Shown here piece by piece: positions 1 through 7,820 of a stretch of 23,352 nt of DNA; position 1 is the first letter of the stretch; each line of letters opens with the position of its first letter. The notes under the pieces are model-generated. The model searched no databases. It saw nothing but the letters and a program-made list of their open reading frames with translations, and was not told where the DNA came from. Position numbers and translations under genes: made by a program. This stretch comes from JBFGWM01 sp041588495 (GTDB lineage: Bacteria > Pseudomonadota > Gammaproteobacteria > Pseudomonadales > JBFGWM01). The DNA lies in NCBI GenBank assembly GCA_041588495.1, contig JBFGWM010000018.1, forward strand, positions 1 to 23,352. The letters are read 5' to 3'.

Positions 1-765
1 CCACTCGCCCGGGGGCCGCAGCAGGGACATGGCCAGCGGGTTCACCACGGCGATCACCAGGGCCCCGTGTCGGTGCGCGAGATCGGTGAGTTCGTCAACC
101 GGCTCAAGGCAACCGAAGAAGTTCGGCTGCGGGATCACCAGCGCCGTGCAAGGCTCACCCAGATGGGCAGTAACTTCCGCGAGCGCGGTGGTGCCGCGGT
201 CGGCGCAGAAGGGCACGATCTCGATGTCGATGCCCTGGTTGCTGACGATGTCGGCAACGGCCTTGCGGTACAGGGGACTGACGGTCGCCGGCATCAGCAC
301 CCGGCGCGCCTTGCACTTGCGGTTGGCGCGCACCGCCATCAGCACCGCCTCGGCAAGGGCTGAAGCGCCGTCATACATGGAGGCGTTGGAGACCTCCATC
401 GCCATGAGGCTCGCCATCATGGTCTGGTACTCGTAGAGCAGTTGCAGCGTGCCCTGGCTGGCCTCGGCCTGGTAGGGCGTGTACGCGGTCATGAACTCGC
501 CACGGGTGGTGATGTCCCACACCGCCGCCGGAATGTAATGGTCGTAGGCGCCCGCGCCGGCGAAACAGGTCAGGCGCGGTTCGCGCGCGCTGAGATCCTG
601 CATGTGCTGGATCACCTCGCGCTCGGTGCGCCCGGGCGGCACCTGGGTGAGTGCTCCGGCGCGCAGCGGCTCGGGGATTTCGTCGAAGAGGTCTTCGATC
701 GCATCGACCCCGATCGCCGCCAGCATGGCAGCGACGTCCTGTTCCGTGTGCGGAATGAATGGCAT
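1..765 (-). CDS. gcvPA: Glycine dehydrogenase (decarboxylating) subunit 1, GcvPA, N-terminal part
   Basis: P-protein alpha subunit of the glycine cleavage system: with the beta subunit and PLP it decarboxylates glycine and passes the aminomethyl group to lipoyl-GcvH. The reading frame is open from the ATG at 765 to the left window edge, giving 255 of roughly 450 residues. The start MPFIPHTEQD and the later segments RGEFMTAYTPYQAE and QPNFFGCLEP are typical of the split GcvPA rather than the ~950-residue fused GcvP of enterobacteria. A weak AGGAT lies about 10 bases before the start. It is the last visible gene of gcvT-gcvH-gcvPA, 72 bases after gcvH; gcvPB would be expected further left. The C-terminus is missing only because of the window edge. 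Confidence 0.95.
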   Translation of the reverse strand, partial: MPFIPHTEQDVAAMLAAIGVDAIEDLFDEIPEPLRAGALTQVPPGRTEREVIQHMQDLSAREPRLTCFAGAGAYDHYIPAAVWDITTRGEFMTAYTPYQAEASQGTLQLLYEYQTMMASLMAMEVSNASMYDGASALAEAVLMAVRANRKCKARRVLMPATVSPLYRKAVADIVSNQGIDIEIVPFCADRGTTALAEVTAHLGEPCTALVIPQPNFFGCLEPVDELTDLAHRHGALVIAVVNPLAMSLLRPPGEW

Positions 766-837
766 TTGGAAACCGATCCTGTTCAGCAAGCGTGGCGGGT
801 TGCCGTCAGGGCACCGCGCATCCTCCGTTGGGGAGGC

Positions 838-1236
838 TCACGACTCCTCGTCGTCCTCGCAAAGGTCACCGTACCCGTCGGCGTCCAGCAGCGCCTCGAC
901 TTCCTTGGCCTCGGCAATCTGCATGCGGTAGAACCAGCCATCCCCATAAGGATCGCTGTTGACCAGCTCCGGCTCCTCGGTCAGGCGTTCGTTGACCTCG
1001 ATGATTTCACCCGACACCGGGGCATAGATGTCCGAGGCGGCCTTGACCGACTCCACGACACCCGACTCCTCGCTGACTGAAACCTTCGCGCCCACTTCGG
1101 GCAGTTCGACAAACACGATGTCGCCCAGCAGTTCCTGGGCATGGTCGGTAATGCCCACCGTCGCCACGCCATCATGGGCGACGCTGATCCACTCGTGGGT
1201 CTGGGCGTACCTGAGGTCTTCCGGAATCCTGCTCAT
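838..1236 (-). CDS. gcvH: Glycine cleavage system H protein
   Basis: Lipoyl carrier that shuttles the aminomethyl intermediate between P, T and L proteins. The 132-residue product matches the usual ~130. The lipoylation segment ESVKAASDIYAPVSG places the modified lysine at K65, and THEWI near residue 13 and NSDPYGDGW near residue 94 are further family marks. The C-terminus ends in an acidic tail (CEDDEES). The frame stays open upstream of 1236 through the 3' end of gcvT, but the family N-terminus fits the ATG at 1236, with GGGGA before it. It lies 43 bases after gcvT, in the same transcription unit. Confidence 0.96.
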   Translation of the reverse strand: MSRIPEDLRYAQTHEWISVAHDGVATVGITDHAQELLGDIVFVELPEVGAKVSVSEESGVVESVKAASDIYAPVSGEIIEVNERLTEEPELVNSDPYGDGWFYRMQIAEAKEVEALLDADGYGDLCEDDEES

Positions 1237-1279
1237 GCTATGTGTCCCCGGGGTGTTGCCGCGCCTGGTGCGCGGCGGA

Positions 1280-2383
1280 TCAATTTTCCACCACGCTCCT
1301 GCCGTTACGGACGAAGCATGGCTTGACGATGCGGGCGGGCAACAGTTTACCGCGAATCTCCACGGCACAGGAATTGCCGCAGCCGGCAGGCAGTCTGGCC
1401 AGCCCGATGGCGCGCTGCAGGGTCGGCGAGAAGGTGCCACTGGTGGTTTCCCCGGCCAGTTCGGATTGCCCGGGGAACACAACTTTCTGGTGCGAGCGCA
1501 GCACGCCACGACCTTCCAGCAACAGGCCGCGAAGTTGCCGGCAGCCGCCACGCGCGCGTTGCTCTTCGAGGGCGGCGCGCCCGATGAATTCCCGCTCTGC
1601 CGGTTCCCAGGCCACCGTCCAGCCCATGTTCGATTCCAGTGGCGTCACGGTTTCATCCATGTCCTGACCGTACAGGTTCATACCCGCCTCCAGGCGCAGG
1701 GTGTCGCGTGCACCCAGGCCGCAGGGCCGCACGTCCTGCTCCAGGAGATGTTCCCAGAATTCTGCGGCCATGCCACCTGGCAGGATGATTTCCAAGCCGT
1801 CCTCACCGGTATACCCGGTGCGTGCGATAAACCAGTCTCCCGAGACCGCGGCCTGGAAAACCTTGAGTTCGCCAATCATCGCCGCCGGCTCCCCGCCAAG
1901 CACAGAGGCCGTGCGCTCGCGCGCTGCGGGCCCCTGGACCGCGAGCATCGCCAGATCGGGACGCTCCCGCAGTTCCACGTCGCGCCCCGCGACCTGCTCC
2001 TGCATCCAGGCCAGATCCTTGTCACGGGTACCGCAGTTCACCACCACGCGGTAGCGGTCTGCGGCAGGTGACATGAGGTACACGATCAGGTCGTCGATCA
2101 CGCCCCCGTCCGGATTGAGCATCGCGCTGTACAGCGCCTTGCCCGGCTCGGCGAGCTTGTCGACATCGTTGGCCAGCAGGTGACGCAGGTAGGCCTTGGC
2201 GTCCTTGCCGTGCAGGTCAACGACAGTCATGTGGGACACGTCGAACATCCCCACGCTGCGCCGTACCGCCTGGTGCTCCTCGATCTGGGAGCCGTAGTGA
2301 ACCGGCATGTCCCACCCCGAGAAATCGACCATCCTCGCCCCGGCGGCCACGTGTGCGTCGTAGAGTTGCGTGCGCTTGCCCAT
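1280..2383 (-). CDS. gcvT: Aminomethyltransferase (glycine cleavage T protein)
   Basis: Transfers the methylene group from aminomethyl-GcvH to tetrahydrofolate, releasing ammonia. The 367 residues are close to the ~364 of E. coli GcvT. Family marks are FSGWDMPVHYGSQIEEHQAV near residue 21, the folate and catalytic segment NPDGGVIDDLIVY near 90-102 (catalytic Asp at 97), ARTGYTGEDGLEI in the middle domain and a C-terminal barrel domain beginning near 270. It is the first gene of gcvT-gcvH-gcvPA and has a candidate promoter 40-70 bases upstream. I see no glycine-riboswitch-like aptamer in the 84 bases before it. Confidence 0.96.
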   Translation of the reverse strand: MGKRTQLYDAHVAAGARMVDFSGWDMPVHYGSQIEEHQAVRRSVGMFDVSHMTVVDLHGKDAKAYLRHLLANDVDKLAEPGKALYSAMLNPDGGVIDDLIVYLMSPAADRYRVVVNCGTRDKDLAWMQEQVAGRDVELRERPDLAMLAVQGPAARERTASVLGGEPAAMIGELKVFQAAVSGDWFIARTGYTGEDGLEIILPGGMAAEFWEHLLEQDVRPCGLGARDTLRLEAGMNLYGQDMDETVTPLESNMGWTVAWEPAEREFIGRAALEEQRARGGCRQLRGLLLEGRGVLRSHQKVVFPGQSELAGETTSGTFSPTLQRAIGLARLPAGCGNSCAVEIRGKLLPARIVKPCFVRNGRSVVEN

Positions 2384-2424
2384 GGAATTCGTGTCCCGTT
2401 GCTGCCCGTCCGACCGGGTTGACC

Positions 2425-2455
2425 ATTCTACACGCAGCCGCTGACCGCGGTCAGC
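2425..2455 (-). promoter_or_regulatory. Candidate sigma70 promoter of gcvT with a palindrome over the -35
   Basis: Read on the minus strand, CTGACC (2454-2449) and TAGAAT (2430-2425) are separated by 18 bases, matching consensus at 4/6 and 5/6. Transcription would begin near 2418, about 35 bases before the gcvT ATG. The -35 lies within a perfect 16-base palindrome, GCTGACCGCGGTCAGC (2440-2455). The palindrome could be an operator or the stem of a weak terminator for ubiI, whose stop is at 2468; no T tract follows it, which argues against the latter. Confidence 0.5.
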
Positions 2456-2467
2456 AGCGTGCGGGAT

Positions 2468-3742
2468 TTACAGGGTCTCCAGCGCGGACGCGGGGGAGGT
2501 CGCGAGTCCGGGGAGGTCGCCGCCAAGCCCCGTGGCCTGCCGGATGATCTGCTGCTTGGGCAGGGCCAGGCGGTCGGCCCAGTTCAGCCCGGTGTTACGC
2601 AACCAGCGCAGGGGCGGGGCGGTGGCGCCGAACAGGCGGCGGAAGCCCTCCATCGCACCCATCATCGCCAGGTTATGACCCATCCTGCGGCGCTGGTAAC
2701 GGCGCAGGACCCAGGCGTCTCCGGGCGCATAACCGCGTTTCGCGCCGTGCACGATCTCCTCGGCCAGCACACCCGCGTCCAGCAGGCCCAGGTTGACCCC
2801 CTGTCCGGCAAGGGGATGGATGGTGTGGGCGGCATCGCCGACCAACACGACGCCATCAGACCCGTAGGAGACCGCGTGCCGCTGACGCAATGGAAAGCTG
2901 AAGCGGCGGTCGGCAAACAGGACCTCGCCGAGCCGGAACTCCAACGCGGCGCCCAGTTCCCGGCAGAAGTCCCGGTCATCCAGTTCCATCAGTTCCGACG
3001 CATGGCCAGGCGCCGTCGACCAGACGATGGAGCAATAATGCTGTTCATGCCCGGGCGCGGTCAGGGGCAGGAATGCCAGCGGACCGTCGGTCATGAAGCG
3101 CTGCCAGGCCGTGCGCTCATGGCGCAACGCGGTACGTACCGTGGTGGCGATGGCGCATTGCTCATAATCCCACTCGCGGGTGCGAATCCCGGCCAGCCGT
3201 CGCACCGCGGAGTTGGCGCCATCCGCTCCAACCACAAGGCCCGCTTCCACCCGCGCCCCCGACTCCAACCCAAGCACGGACCCGGAGGCGCCGCCCGCCT
3301 CCAGGGATTGCACCCGGTCCGGACACCGCCATGAAACAGCGCCACTATCGCCCAGGCCTTCACGCAGGGCGGCGGCGATCACCGTGTTCTCGATGATGTA
3401 ACCCAGTTCGGGCTGCAGGACCTCGGAAGCATCGAAATGAATGCGGCCTAGACCATCGGCATCCCACACCTCCATGTCGGTGTACGCGCTCACCCGGCCG
3501 GAGGGAATGCGTTCCCAGGCGCCAACACGTTCGAGCATGTTCCGGGAGGCCAGGGTCAGGGCGCTGACCCGCGGGTCGAATCGGCTTTCGCCATCGACCA
3601 CCGGGACCGCCGCGGCAACCGGCCCGCTCGCCTCGGCAGCTTCCACGATGACGACGTCCAGCCCGCTGTCACGCAATGCCGCCGCCAGCAGCAGGCCGAC
3701 CATCCCGCCCCCGACCACCGCCACGTCCACGCGTGTCGTCAT
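2468..3742 (-). CDS. ubiI: FAD-dependent 2-octaprenylphenol hydroxylase, UbiI/VisC type
   Basis: Class A flavin monooxygenase that hydroxylates the ubiquinone precursor ring (C5 position in E. coli) in the Ubi complex. The 424-residue product has the FAD motif GGGMVG at 11-16, ADGANS at 173-178 and GDAAHT followed by HPLAGQGVNLG at 302-318. GDAAHT is the UbiI-type form, as opposed to GNAAHT in the neighbouring UbiH, and RVSAYTDMEVWDADG at 83-97 is also UbiI-like. The ATG at 3742 follows GGGAG at 7 bases; a longer upstream frame only overlaps ubiH. It is the last gene of ygfB-pepP-ubiH-ubiI, 13 bases after ubiH, the same order as in E. coli. Confidence 0.9.
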   Translation of the reverse strand: MTTRVDVAVVGGGMVGLLLAAALRDSGLDVVIVEAAEASGPVAAAVPVVDGESRFDPRVSALTLASRNMLERVGAWERIPSGRVSAYTDMEVWDADGLGRIHFDASEVLQPELGYIIENTVIAAALREGLGDSGAVSWRCPDRVQSLEAGGASGSVLGLESGARVEAGLVVGADGANSAVRRLAGIRTREWDYEQCAIATTVRTALRHERTAWQRFMTDGPLAFLPLTAPGHEQHYCSIVWSTAPGHASELMELDDRDFCRELGAALEFRLGEVLFADRRFSFPLRQRHAVSYGSDGVVLVGDAAHTIHPLAGQGVNLGLLDAGVLAEEIVHGAKRGYAPGDAWVLRRYQRRRMGHNLAMMGAMEGFRRLFGATAPPLRWLRNTGLNWADRLALPKQQIIRQATGLGGDLPGLATSPASALETL

Positions 3743-3755
3743 TCCGGCACTCCCT

Positions 3756-4994
3756 TCATCCGAGACCCATGGCGTGCCTGGCGAGCACGTGTTTCGCGCC
3801 GGGCAACAGGTCGATGCCCAGCATTGCCCCATTGCGCAGGAGGGACAGGTCCCGGCGCGAACTGGTGAACAGGCGGTTCAGGCCATCGGTGAACCCGACC
3901 ACCCGACCCTGGTCGGCGCCACGCTGTTCCTGGTAACGGTTCAGCACCTGCAGGGCGCCAGGAGACACCCCTTCACGCAGAGCGGCGCCCGCCTCCGTCG
4001 CCAGCGCCGCGGCATCACGCAGGGCGAGATTGTAGCCCTGCCCGGCAACCGGATGCAGGGTGTGGGCCGCGTTGCCCAGCACCACCAGGCCGGGACGCAC
4101 CTGTTCGTCGACCAGTGCCAGCACCAGCGGGTAGCAGAATCGTTCGCCAACACGGGTGAGCGGTCCGAGGCGGTAACCGAAGACCTCCTGGAGCTCCCCG
4201 ATGAAGTCCGCGTCGGGGAGCGCCGCGACGCGCGCGGCCTTGTCGGCGGGCAGGCTCCAGATCACGCCGCTGCGACCGTCGTCGAGCGGCAGGAAAGCGA
4301 GCGGACCGTCGGCGGTGAATCGCTCATAGGCCGTGCCCCCGTGGGGTTTCGCCGTGCTGGCATTGAAGACCACGGCATTCTGGCCGTATTCCTGGCGCCG
4401 CTCGTGGATGCCCAGCATCTCCCGCAATCCGGACTTGCCGCCATCGGCAACAATCACCAGGTCGGCTTCGAGGGTTTCCCGGCCCGTGGCCTGCCCCTCG
4501 CCGCAGCACTGGTAATGCACGCGGTGACCTGCGCCGCTGGCATCCAGGCCCACCACGCGGGCCGGCGCGAGCAACTCGATCTCTTGCTGGCCAAGCAACT
4601 GGTGCAACAGCACCCGGCCCAGCCAGTGGTTCTCCATGACGTATCCGAGTGCCTCGACGCCCTCCTGTGCCGCGTCGATACGGGTGACGCCGAAGCGCCC
4701 GGCCTCGCTGACGTGGATGCGCCGGATCGGGGTCGCATGCTGGGACAGCCGGGCCCACGCGCCAAGGCGATCGTAAATGCGCCGGCTACCCCAGGAGAGC
4801 GCCGTGCTGCGGGCATCAAAACTCGGGGTGTAGACCGGCGGCTCGTCGCCGGCGCCGGCAGCCATCGGAAAGGCCTCCAGCAGGGTGACACGGGCCCGGC
4901 AGTCGGGGTCGGCAGCGCGCATGGCGAGTGCAAAGCTGACGCCGACCATGCCGCCACCGATGATCACGATCCGATACGCCGCGTTGCCGGCCAA
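3756..4994 (-). CDS. ubiH: 2-octaprenyl-6-methoxyphenol hydroxylase UbiH
   Basis: Flavin monooxygenase for the C1 hydroxylation of the ubiquinone ring. The 412-residue product has the FAD motif GGGMVG at 13-18, SFDARSTALSWGSRRIYD near 58-75, ADGGKS at 183-188 and GNAAHTLHPVAGQGYNLALRDA at 307-328. The Asn in GNAA, with RIHVSEAGRFG at 92-102, separates it from UbiI. The best start is TTG at 4994: no ATG or GTG lies in frame between the pepP stop and the Rossmann motif, and GGGG and AGGGA lie just before it. It begins 4 bases after the pepP stop, so translational coupling is likely, and the rare start codon may keep expression low. Confidence 0.9.
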   Translation of the reverse strand: MAGNAAYRIVIIGGGMVGVSFALAMRAADPDCRARVTLLEAFPMAAGAGDEPPVYTPSFDARSTALSWGSRRIYDRLGAWARLSQHATPIRRIHVSEAGRFGVTRIDAAQEGVEALGYVMENHWLGRVLLHQLLGQQEIELLAPARVVGLDASGAGHRVHYQCCGEGQATGRETLEADLVIVADGGKSGLREMLGIHERRQEYGQNAVVFNASTAKPHGGTAYERFTADGPLAFLPLDDGRSGVIWSLPADKAARVAALPDADFIGELQEVFGYRLGPLTRVGERFCYPLVLALVDEQVRPGLVVLGNAAHTLHPVAGQGYNLALRDAAALATEAGAALREGVSPGALQVLNRYQEQRGADQGRVVGFTDGLNRLFTSSRRDLSLLRNGAMLGIDLLPGAKHVLARHAMGLG

Positions 4995-4998
4995 GTCC

Positions 4999-6312
4999 CT
5001 AACCCCGCACCAGGTGTTCGACCTCGGAAGGGGCCTTGGGAACGCCGGCGCTGAGCACCTCGTTGCCGGAACGCGTGACCAGCACGTCGTCCTCGATGCG
5101 CACGCCGATGCCGCGCCACTTGGTGGCGACGCCGCGCTGGGAAGGGCCCACGTAGATGCCGGGCTCGACGGTGAGCGTCATACCCGGTTCGAAAACCCGC
5201 CACTCCTCGCCGACCCGGTAATCGCCGACGTCGTGCACGTCCATGCCCAGCCAGTGCCCGGTGCGGTGCATGTAGAAACGGCGGTAAGCCTGGCTGGATA
5301 TGGCGCGGCGCAAGTTCCCCTTGAGCAGTCCCAACCGGATCAGCCCGGCGGTGATCACCTCGACCGCGGCCTCGTGGGGCTGGTTCCAGTGGTTACCCGG
5401 CTTGACCTGCTCAATGGCCGCCAGCTGCGCCTCGTGCACGATCTCGTAGATCGCACGCTGGGCGCGGCTGAACCGGCCGCTCACTGGAAAGGTGCGGGTG
5501 ATGTCCGAGGCATAACAATCGAGTTCACAACCGGCATCGATGAGCACCAGGTCGCCACCCCGCATGCGCGCGTCATTGGTGGTGTAGTGAAGGATACACG
5601 CGTTCTCGCCGCTGCCCACGATGGAGGGATAGGCCGGTGAACGGGCGCCGGCGCGCATGAATTCGTACTGGATTTCGGCTTCCAGATGGTACTCATACAG
5701 GCCGGGGCGGCACGCCTGCATCGCCCGCCGGTGGGCTGCCGCCGACACCGTCGCCGCGTTACGCATGATGCGTTGCTCGGCGGCGCTCTTGTACAGTCGC
5801 TGCTCGTGCAGCAGGTGGTCCAGGGATACGAATTCGCCCGGCGGGTGCGCACCGTTGCGCACCTTGCCGCGGATCACGTTGACCCAGTCCATGACCCGGC
5901 GATCGAAAACGGGATCCTTGCCAAGGCTGTAGTAGACGCGGGTGCGACCCTCGATCAGCCCGGGCAGGATGTCGTCCATGTCGCCGACGGGGAAGGCATC
6001 GTCGGCCTGGTAGGTGGCGCGGGCACCGTCCGGCCCGGCGCGGTATCCGTTCCAGATTTCCCGCTCCGGATCGCGATCATCGCAGAACAGTACGTATTCA
6101 CCGTGGGCCCGGCCGGGGATCAGGACCAGCACCGCGTTCGGTTCGGGGAACCCGGTCAGGTAGTAAAAGTCGCTTTCCGGGCGAAACGGGTACTCGACAT
6201 CCCGGTTGCGGGTTTGCAGGGTCCCGGTCTGCAGGATGGCGATGCTGTCCGGCTCCATGCGCTCCATGAGCCTGGCGCGGCGTCGCGCGAATTCATTCTG
6301 CCGGATTGCCAT
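4999..6312 (-). CDS. pepP: Xaa-Pro aminopeptidase (aminopeptidase P II)
   Basis: Cytosolic dimanganese peptidase that removes an N-terminal residue preceding proline. The 437 residues match E. coli PepP (441) closely. All five metal ligands of the pita-bread fold are visible: D259 (LIDAG), D270 (SDITRTFP), H353 (RTGHWLGMDVHD), E383 (VEPGIY) and E407 (GVRIEDD). The N-terminal AMP_N domain carries FYYLTGFPEPNAVLVL near 49-64. It sits between ygfB (9 bases upstream) and ubiH (4 bases downstream), the conserved gammaproteobacterial order, so it is probably co-transcribed with the ubiquinone genes though not functionally tied to them. Confidence 0.96.
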   Translation of the reverse strand: MAIRQNEFARRRARLMERMEPDSIAILQTGTLQTRNRDVEYPFRPESDFYYLTGFPEPNAVLVLIPGRAHGEYVLFCDDRDPEREIWNGYRAGPDGARATYQADDAFPVGDMDDILPGLIEGRTRVYYSLGKDPVFDRRVMDWVNVIRGKVRNGAHPPGEFVSLDHLLHEQRLYKSAAEQRIMRNAATVSAAAHRRAMQACRPGLYEYHLEAEIQYEFMRAGARSPAYPSIVGSGENACILHYTTNDARMRGGDLVLIDAGCELDCYASDITRTFPVSGRFSRAQRAIYEIVHEAQLAAIEQVKPGNHWNQPHEAAVEVITAGLIRLGLLKGNLRRAISSQAYRRFYMHRTGHWLGMDVHDVGDYRVGEEWRVFEPGMTLTVEPGIYVGPSQRGVATKWRGIGVRIEDDVLVTRSGNEVLSAGVPKAPSEVEHLVRG

Positions 6313-6321
6313 CGCGGCCCC

Positions 6322-6915
6322 TCAGTGACGCCCTTCCGGCGCGGGAGCGGACCCGGCGTCAGCGCCCGCCCGGTCCATGAAGATGCTCAACACGGCCATG
6401 CGCACGTATTCCTTGACCCGGAAGTAGTGCCATTCCTCGTCCTCGGAATCGTCGATGTCGAAGTCGACCTGGGATATGGCGACGAGATCCTTGAGCGCCG
6501 ATGCCACCTCCTCGTCTTCGCCCCCGCCGGTGGCCGCATGCCCGGCGCCGAACCCGGACAGGAAACCCTGGCACCACTGTCCGAGGGCCTCGGCGCGTTC
6601 GGCCAGGGAGGCCGCATCCTCATCGGGCAGGCACGGCTGGAAATCACACTCGAGACGGGCGAGGTCGGAACGGCAGGATTCGATCAGGCAGACGATATCG
6701 CGCACCAGGCCGCCACGGTCCCCGACACCGACATCGAGCAGGTCCAGGAGTACGTTGGCACGCACGTCCAGGGAGGCGGAGGTCTCCGCGCAGACCACGC
6801 CACAGACCAGGCCGTGGAGCTCGGCGTCGGTGGTGGCCAGGGCGAGACCCTGCAGGCGATCGCTGACCGAACGCAGTTCTTCGCCATGGGGCATGCTGCC
6901 GGGTACGCTGTTCAT
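6322..6915 (-). CDS. ygfB: UPF0149 family protein, YgfB
   Basis: Small acidic all-helical protein of the YgfB/YecA family; biochemical role not settled. The 197-residue product has the family segments ELHGLVCGVVC near 33-43, LPDEDAASLAERAEALGQWCQGFLSGFG and the acidic stretch DFDIDDSEDEEWHYFRVKEYVRMAV before the C-terminus. I chose the ATG at 6915 because a longer frame would need a TTG at 6969; an ATG at 6894 is also possible, and none has a good Shine-Dalgarno. It is the first gene of ygfB-pepP-ubiH-ubiI, divergent from the zapA unit. The 138 bases between the two units hold the zapA-side promoter but no convincing promoter in this direction. Confidence 0.85.
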   Translation of the reverse strand: MNSVPGSMPHGEELRSVSDRLQGLALATTDAELHGLVCGVVCAETSASLDVRANVLLDLLDVGVGDRGGLVRDIVCLIESCRSDLARLECDFQPCLPDEDAASLAERAEALGQWCQGFLSGFGAGHAATGGGEDEEVASALKDLVAISQVDFDIDDSEDEEWHYFRVKEYVRMAVLSIFMDRAGADAGSAPAPEGRH

Positions 6916-6992
6916 CGGGCGGACACCATGGTCACGAATCAGTGGCGGGTCTTTTTTATGGCAAAACAACGATCTGCGCGATCGATGGCCGA

Positions 6993-7021
6993 TTGACCGG
7001 GTTTCTGGTCGGCTCTATAGT
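6993..7021 (+). promoter_or_regulatory. Strong sigma70 promoter for the TIGR02449-zapA unit
   Basis: TTGACC (6993-6998) and TATAGT (7016-7021) are separated by exactly 17 bases and match consensus at 10 of 12 positions. Transcription would begin near 7028, giving a leader of about 26 bases before the ATG at 7054. This is the best-matching sigma70 promoter in the window. Confidence 0.75.
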
Positions 7022-7053
7022 ACTTTACACGATCGGGGAGCGAAACCACGCCC

Positions 7054-7263
7054 ATGGGCAGCAATGACATCTCTGCACTGGAACGCAAGGTCGACGAATT
7101 GCTCGAGCTTTGCGGCCGCCTGGCCCAGGAGAACAAGATGCTGCGCGCCAATGCGGCAGCGTGGAAAACCGAGCGCACCGAGCTGATTCGGAAGAACGAC
7201 GTGGCGCGCTCCAAGGTCGAGGCCATGATCACCCGCCTCAAGGCACTGGAGCACGACTCGTGA
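7054..7263 (+). CDS. TIGR02449 family coiled-coil protein
   Basis: 69-residue, almost wholly helical protein with heptad spacing of hydrophobics (LERKVDELLELCGRLAQEN, then MITRLKALEHD). It fits the TIGR02449 family usually encoded directly upstream of zapA in gammaproteobacteria, and in size and pattern resembles ZapB, so a role in cell division is plausible but not shown. Its stop overlaps the GTG start of zapA (GTGA), implying translational coupling. GGGGAG lies about 13 bases before the ATG, further than usual. Confidence 0.85.
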   Translation: MGSNDISALERKVDELLELCGRLAQENKMLRANAAAWKTERTELIRKNDVARSKVEAMITRLKALEHDS

Positions 7264-7574
7264 GCGAGAACAGCGTGACCGCCACGGTGCGCATCCTCGA
7301 CAAGGAGTACCGCGTCAGCTGCGAGGCCGACGAGCAACGGGAACTCGAGGAGGCCGCCCGGGTGCTCGACGAGAACATGCGCAGCATCCGCGGTGGCGGC
7401 AAGGTCATCGGCCTGGAGCGCATCGCGGTGATGGCCGCACTCAACATTGCCCATGACATGCTGCTCAGCAAGAACCAGTCCGAGCGGGCCGACGAGGCCG
7501 CCGGCAAGCAGGTCCGCGGGATCATCGACAAGATCGATCACGTGCTCGAGGTGCACCGCCAACTCGAACTTTGA
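7260..7574 (+). CDS. zapA: Cell division protein ZapA
   Basis: Promotes FtsZ protofilament bundling at the Z ring. The 104-residue product has the ZapA N-terminal strand pattern VTATVRILDKEYRVSC, the segment RVLDENMRSIR, the helix IGLERIAVMAALNIAHDML and a C-terminal coiled coil. The start is a GTG at 7260 overlapping the previous stop; the preceding frame contains no better start. It is followed by the 6S RNA gene and fau, the arrangement known from E. coli and Pseudomonas. Confidence 0.93.
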   Translation: MSENSVTATVRILDKEYRVSCEADEQRELEEAARVLDENMRSIRGGGKVIGLERIAVMAALNIAHDMLLSKNQSERADEAAGKQVRGIIDKIDHVLEVHRQLEL

Positions 7575-7611
7575 CGACCGTCAAGATTGCGGTGGCCGGA
7601 AAAATATCCTT

Positions 7612-7617
7612 TATAAT
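7612..7617 (+). promoter_or_regulatory. -10 element of the 6S RNA promoter
   Basis: A perfect TATAAT lies 6-7 bases before the inferred 5' end of 6S RNA. No good -35 at normal distance is visible; the nearest, TTGCGG at 7587-7592, is 19 bases upstream. Some 6S RNA may also come from processed zapA read-through, as in other species. Confidence 0.6.
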
Positions 7618-7622
7618 GGGTT

Positions 7623-7810
7623 GAACGTTCCTGGACTGTTTGCCAGACGGCGACGTCCTCGAGCCGATATGTACCACACCGGAGGTTTCGCGTTGTCGTT
7701 GGTGAGCATGTCCGCCGGAAGCTGGCGGGAAGCCTGATACGGCACCGGGACCCCCACCTTGAACCCTGGGGTTCAAGGGCCACACCGTCAGCGGCAGTTC
7801 GGGGCGTTCA
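7623..7810 (+). ncRNA. ssrS: 6S RNA (SsrS)
   Basis: About 187 nt between zapA and fau, the conserved location of ssrS, whose E. coli product is 184 nt. 6S RNA binds sigma70-RNA polymerase as an open-complex mimic and dampens transcription in stationary phase. Segments matching E. coli 6S are GAGCCGATAT at 7661-7670, GGTGAGCATG at 7701-7710, GAAGCCT near 7729 and the hairpin CCTTGAACCC/GGGTTCAAGG at 7757-7778. The ends pair: GAACG at 7623-7627 with CGTTC at 7805-7809, followed by further pairing inward, which forms the long closing stem. Exact ends are estimated from this pairing. No protein-coding potential is evident here. Confidence 0.93.
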
Positions 7811-7820
7811 CCCTATACCC

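Noticed and set aside
2384..2467. Possible glycine riboswitch before gcvT
   Set aside because: Only 84 bases are available and no tandem aptamer-like stems are seen, just one short palindrome overlapping a promoter.
3441..5054. Plus-strand open frame of 537 codons
   Set aside because: It is antisense to ubiI and ubiH, whose flavin motifs are unmistakable; the long frame is a GC-rich codon artefact.
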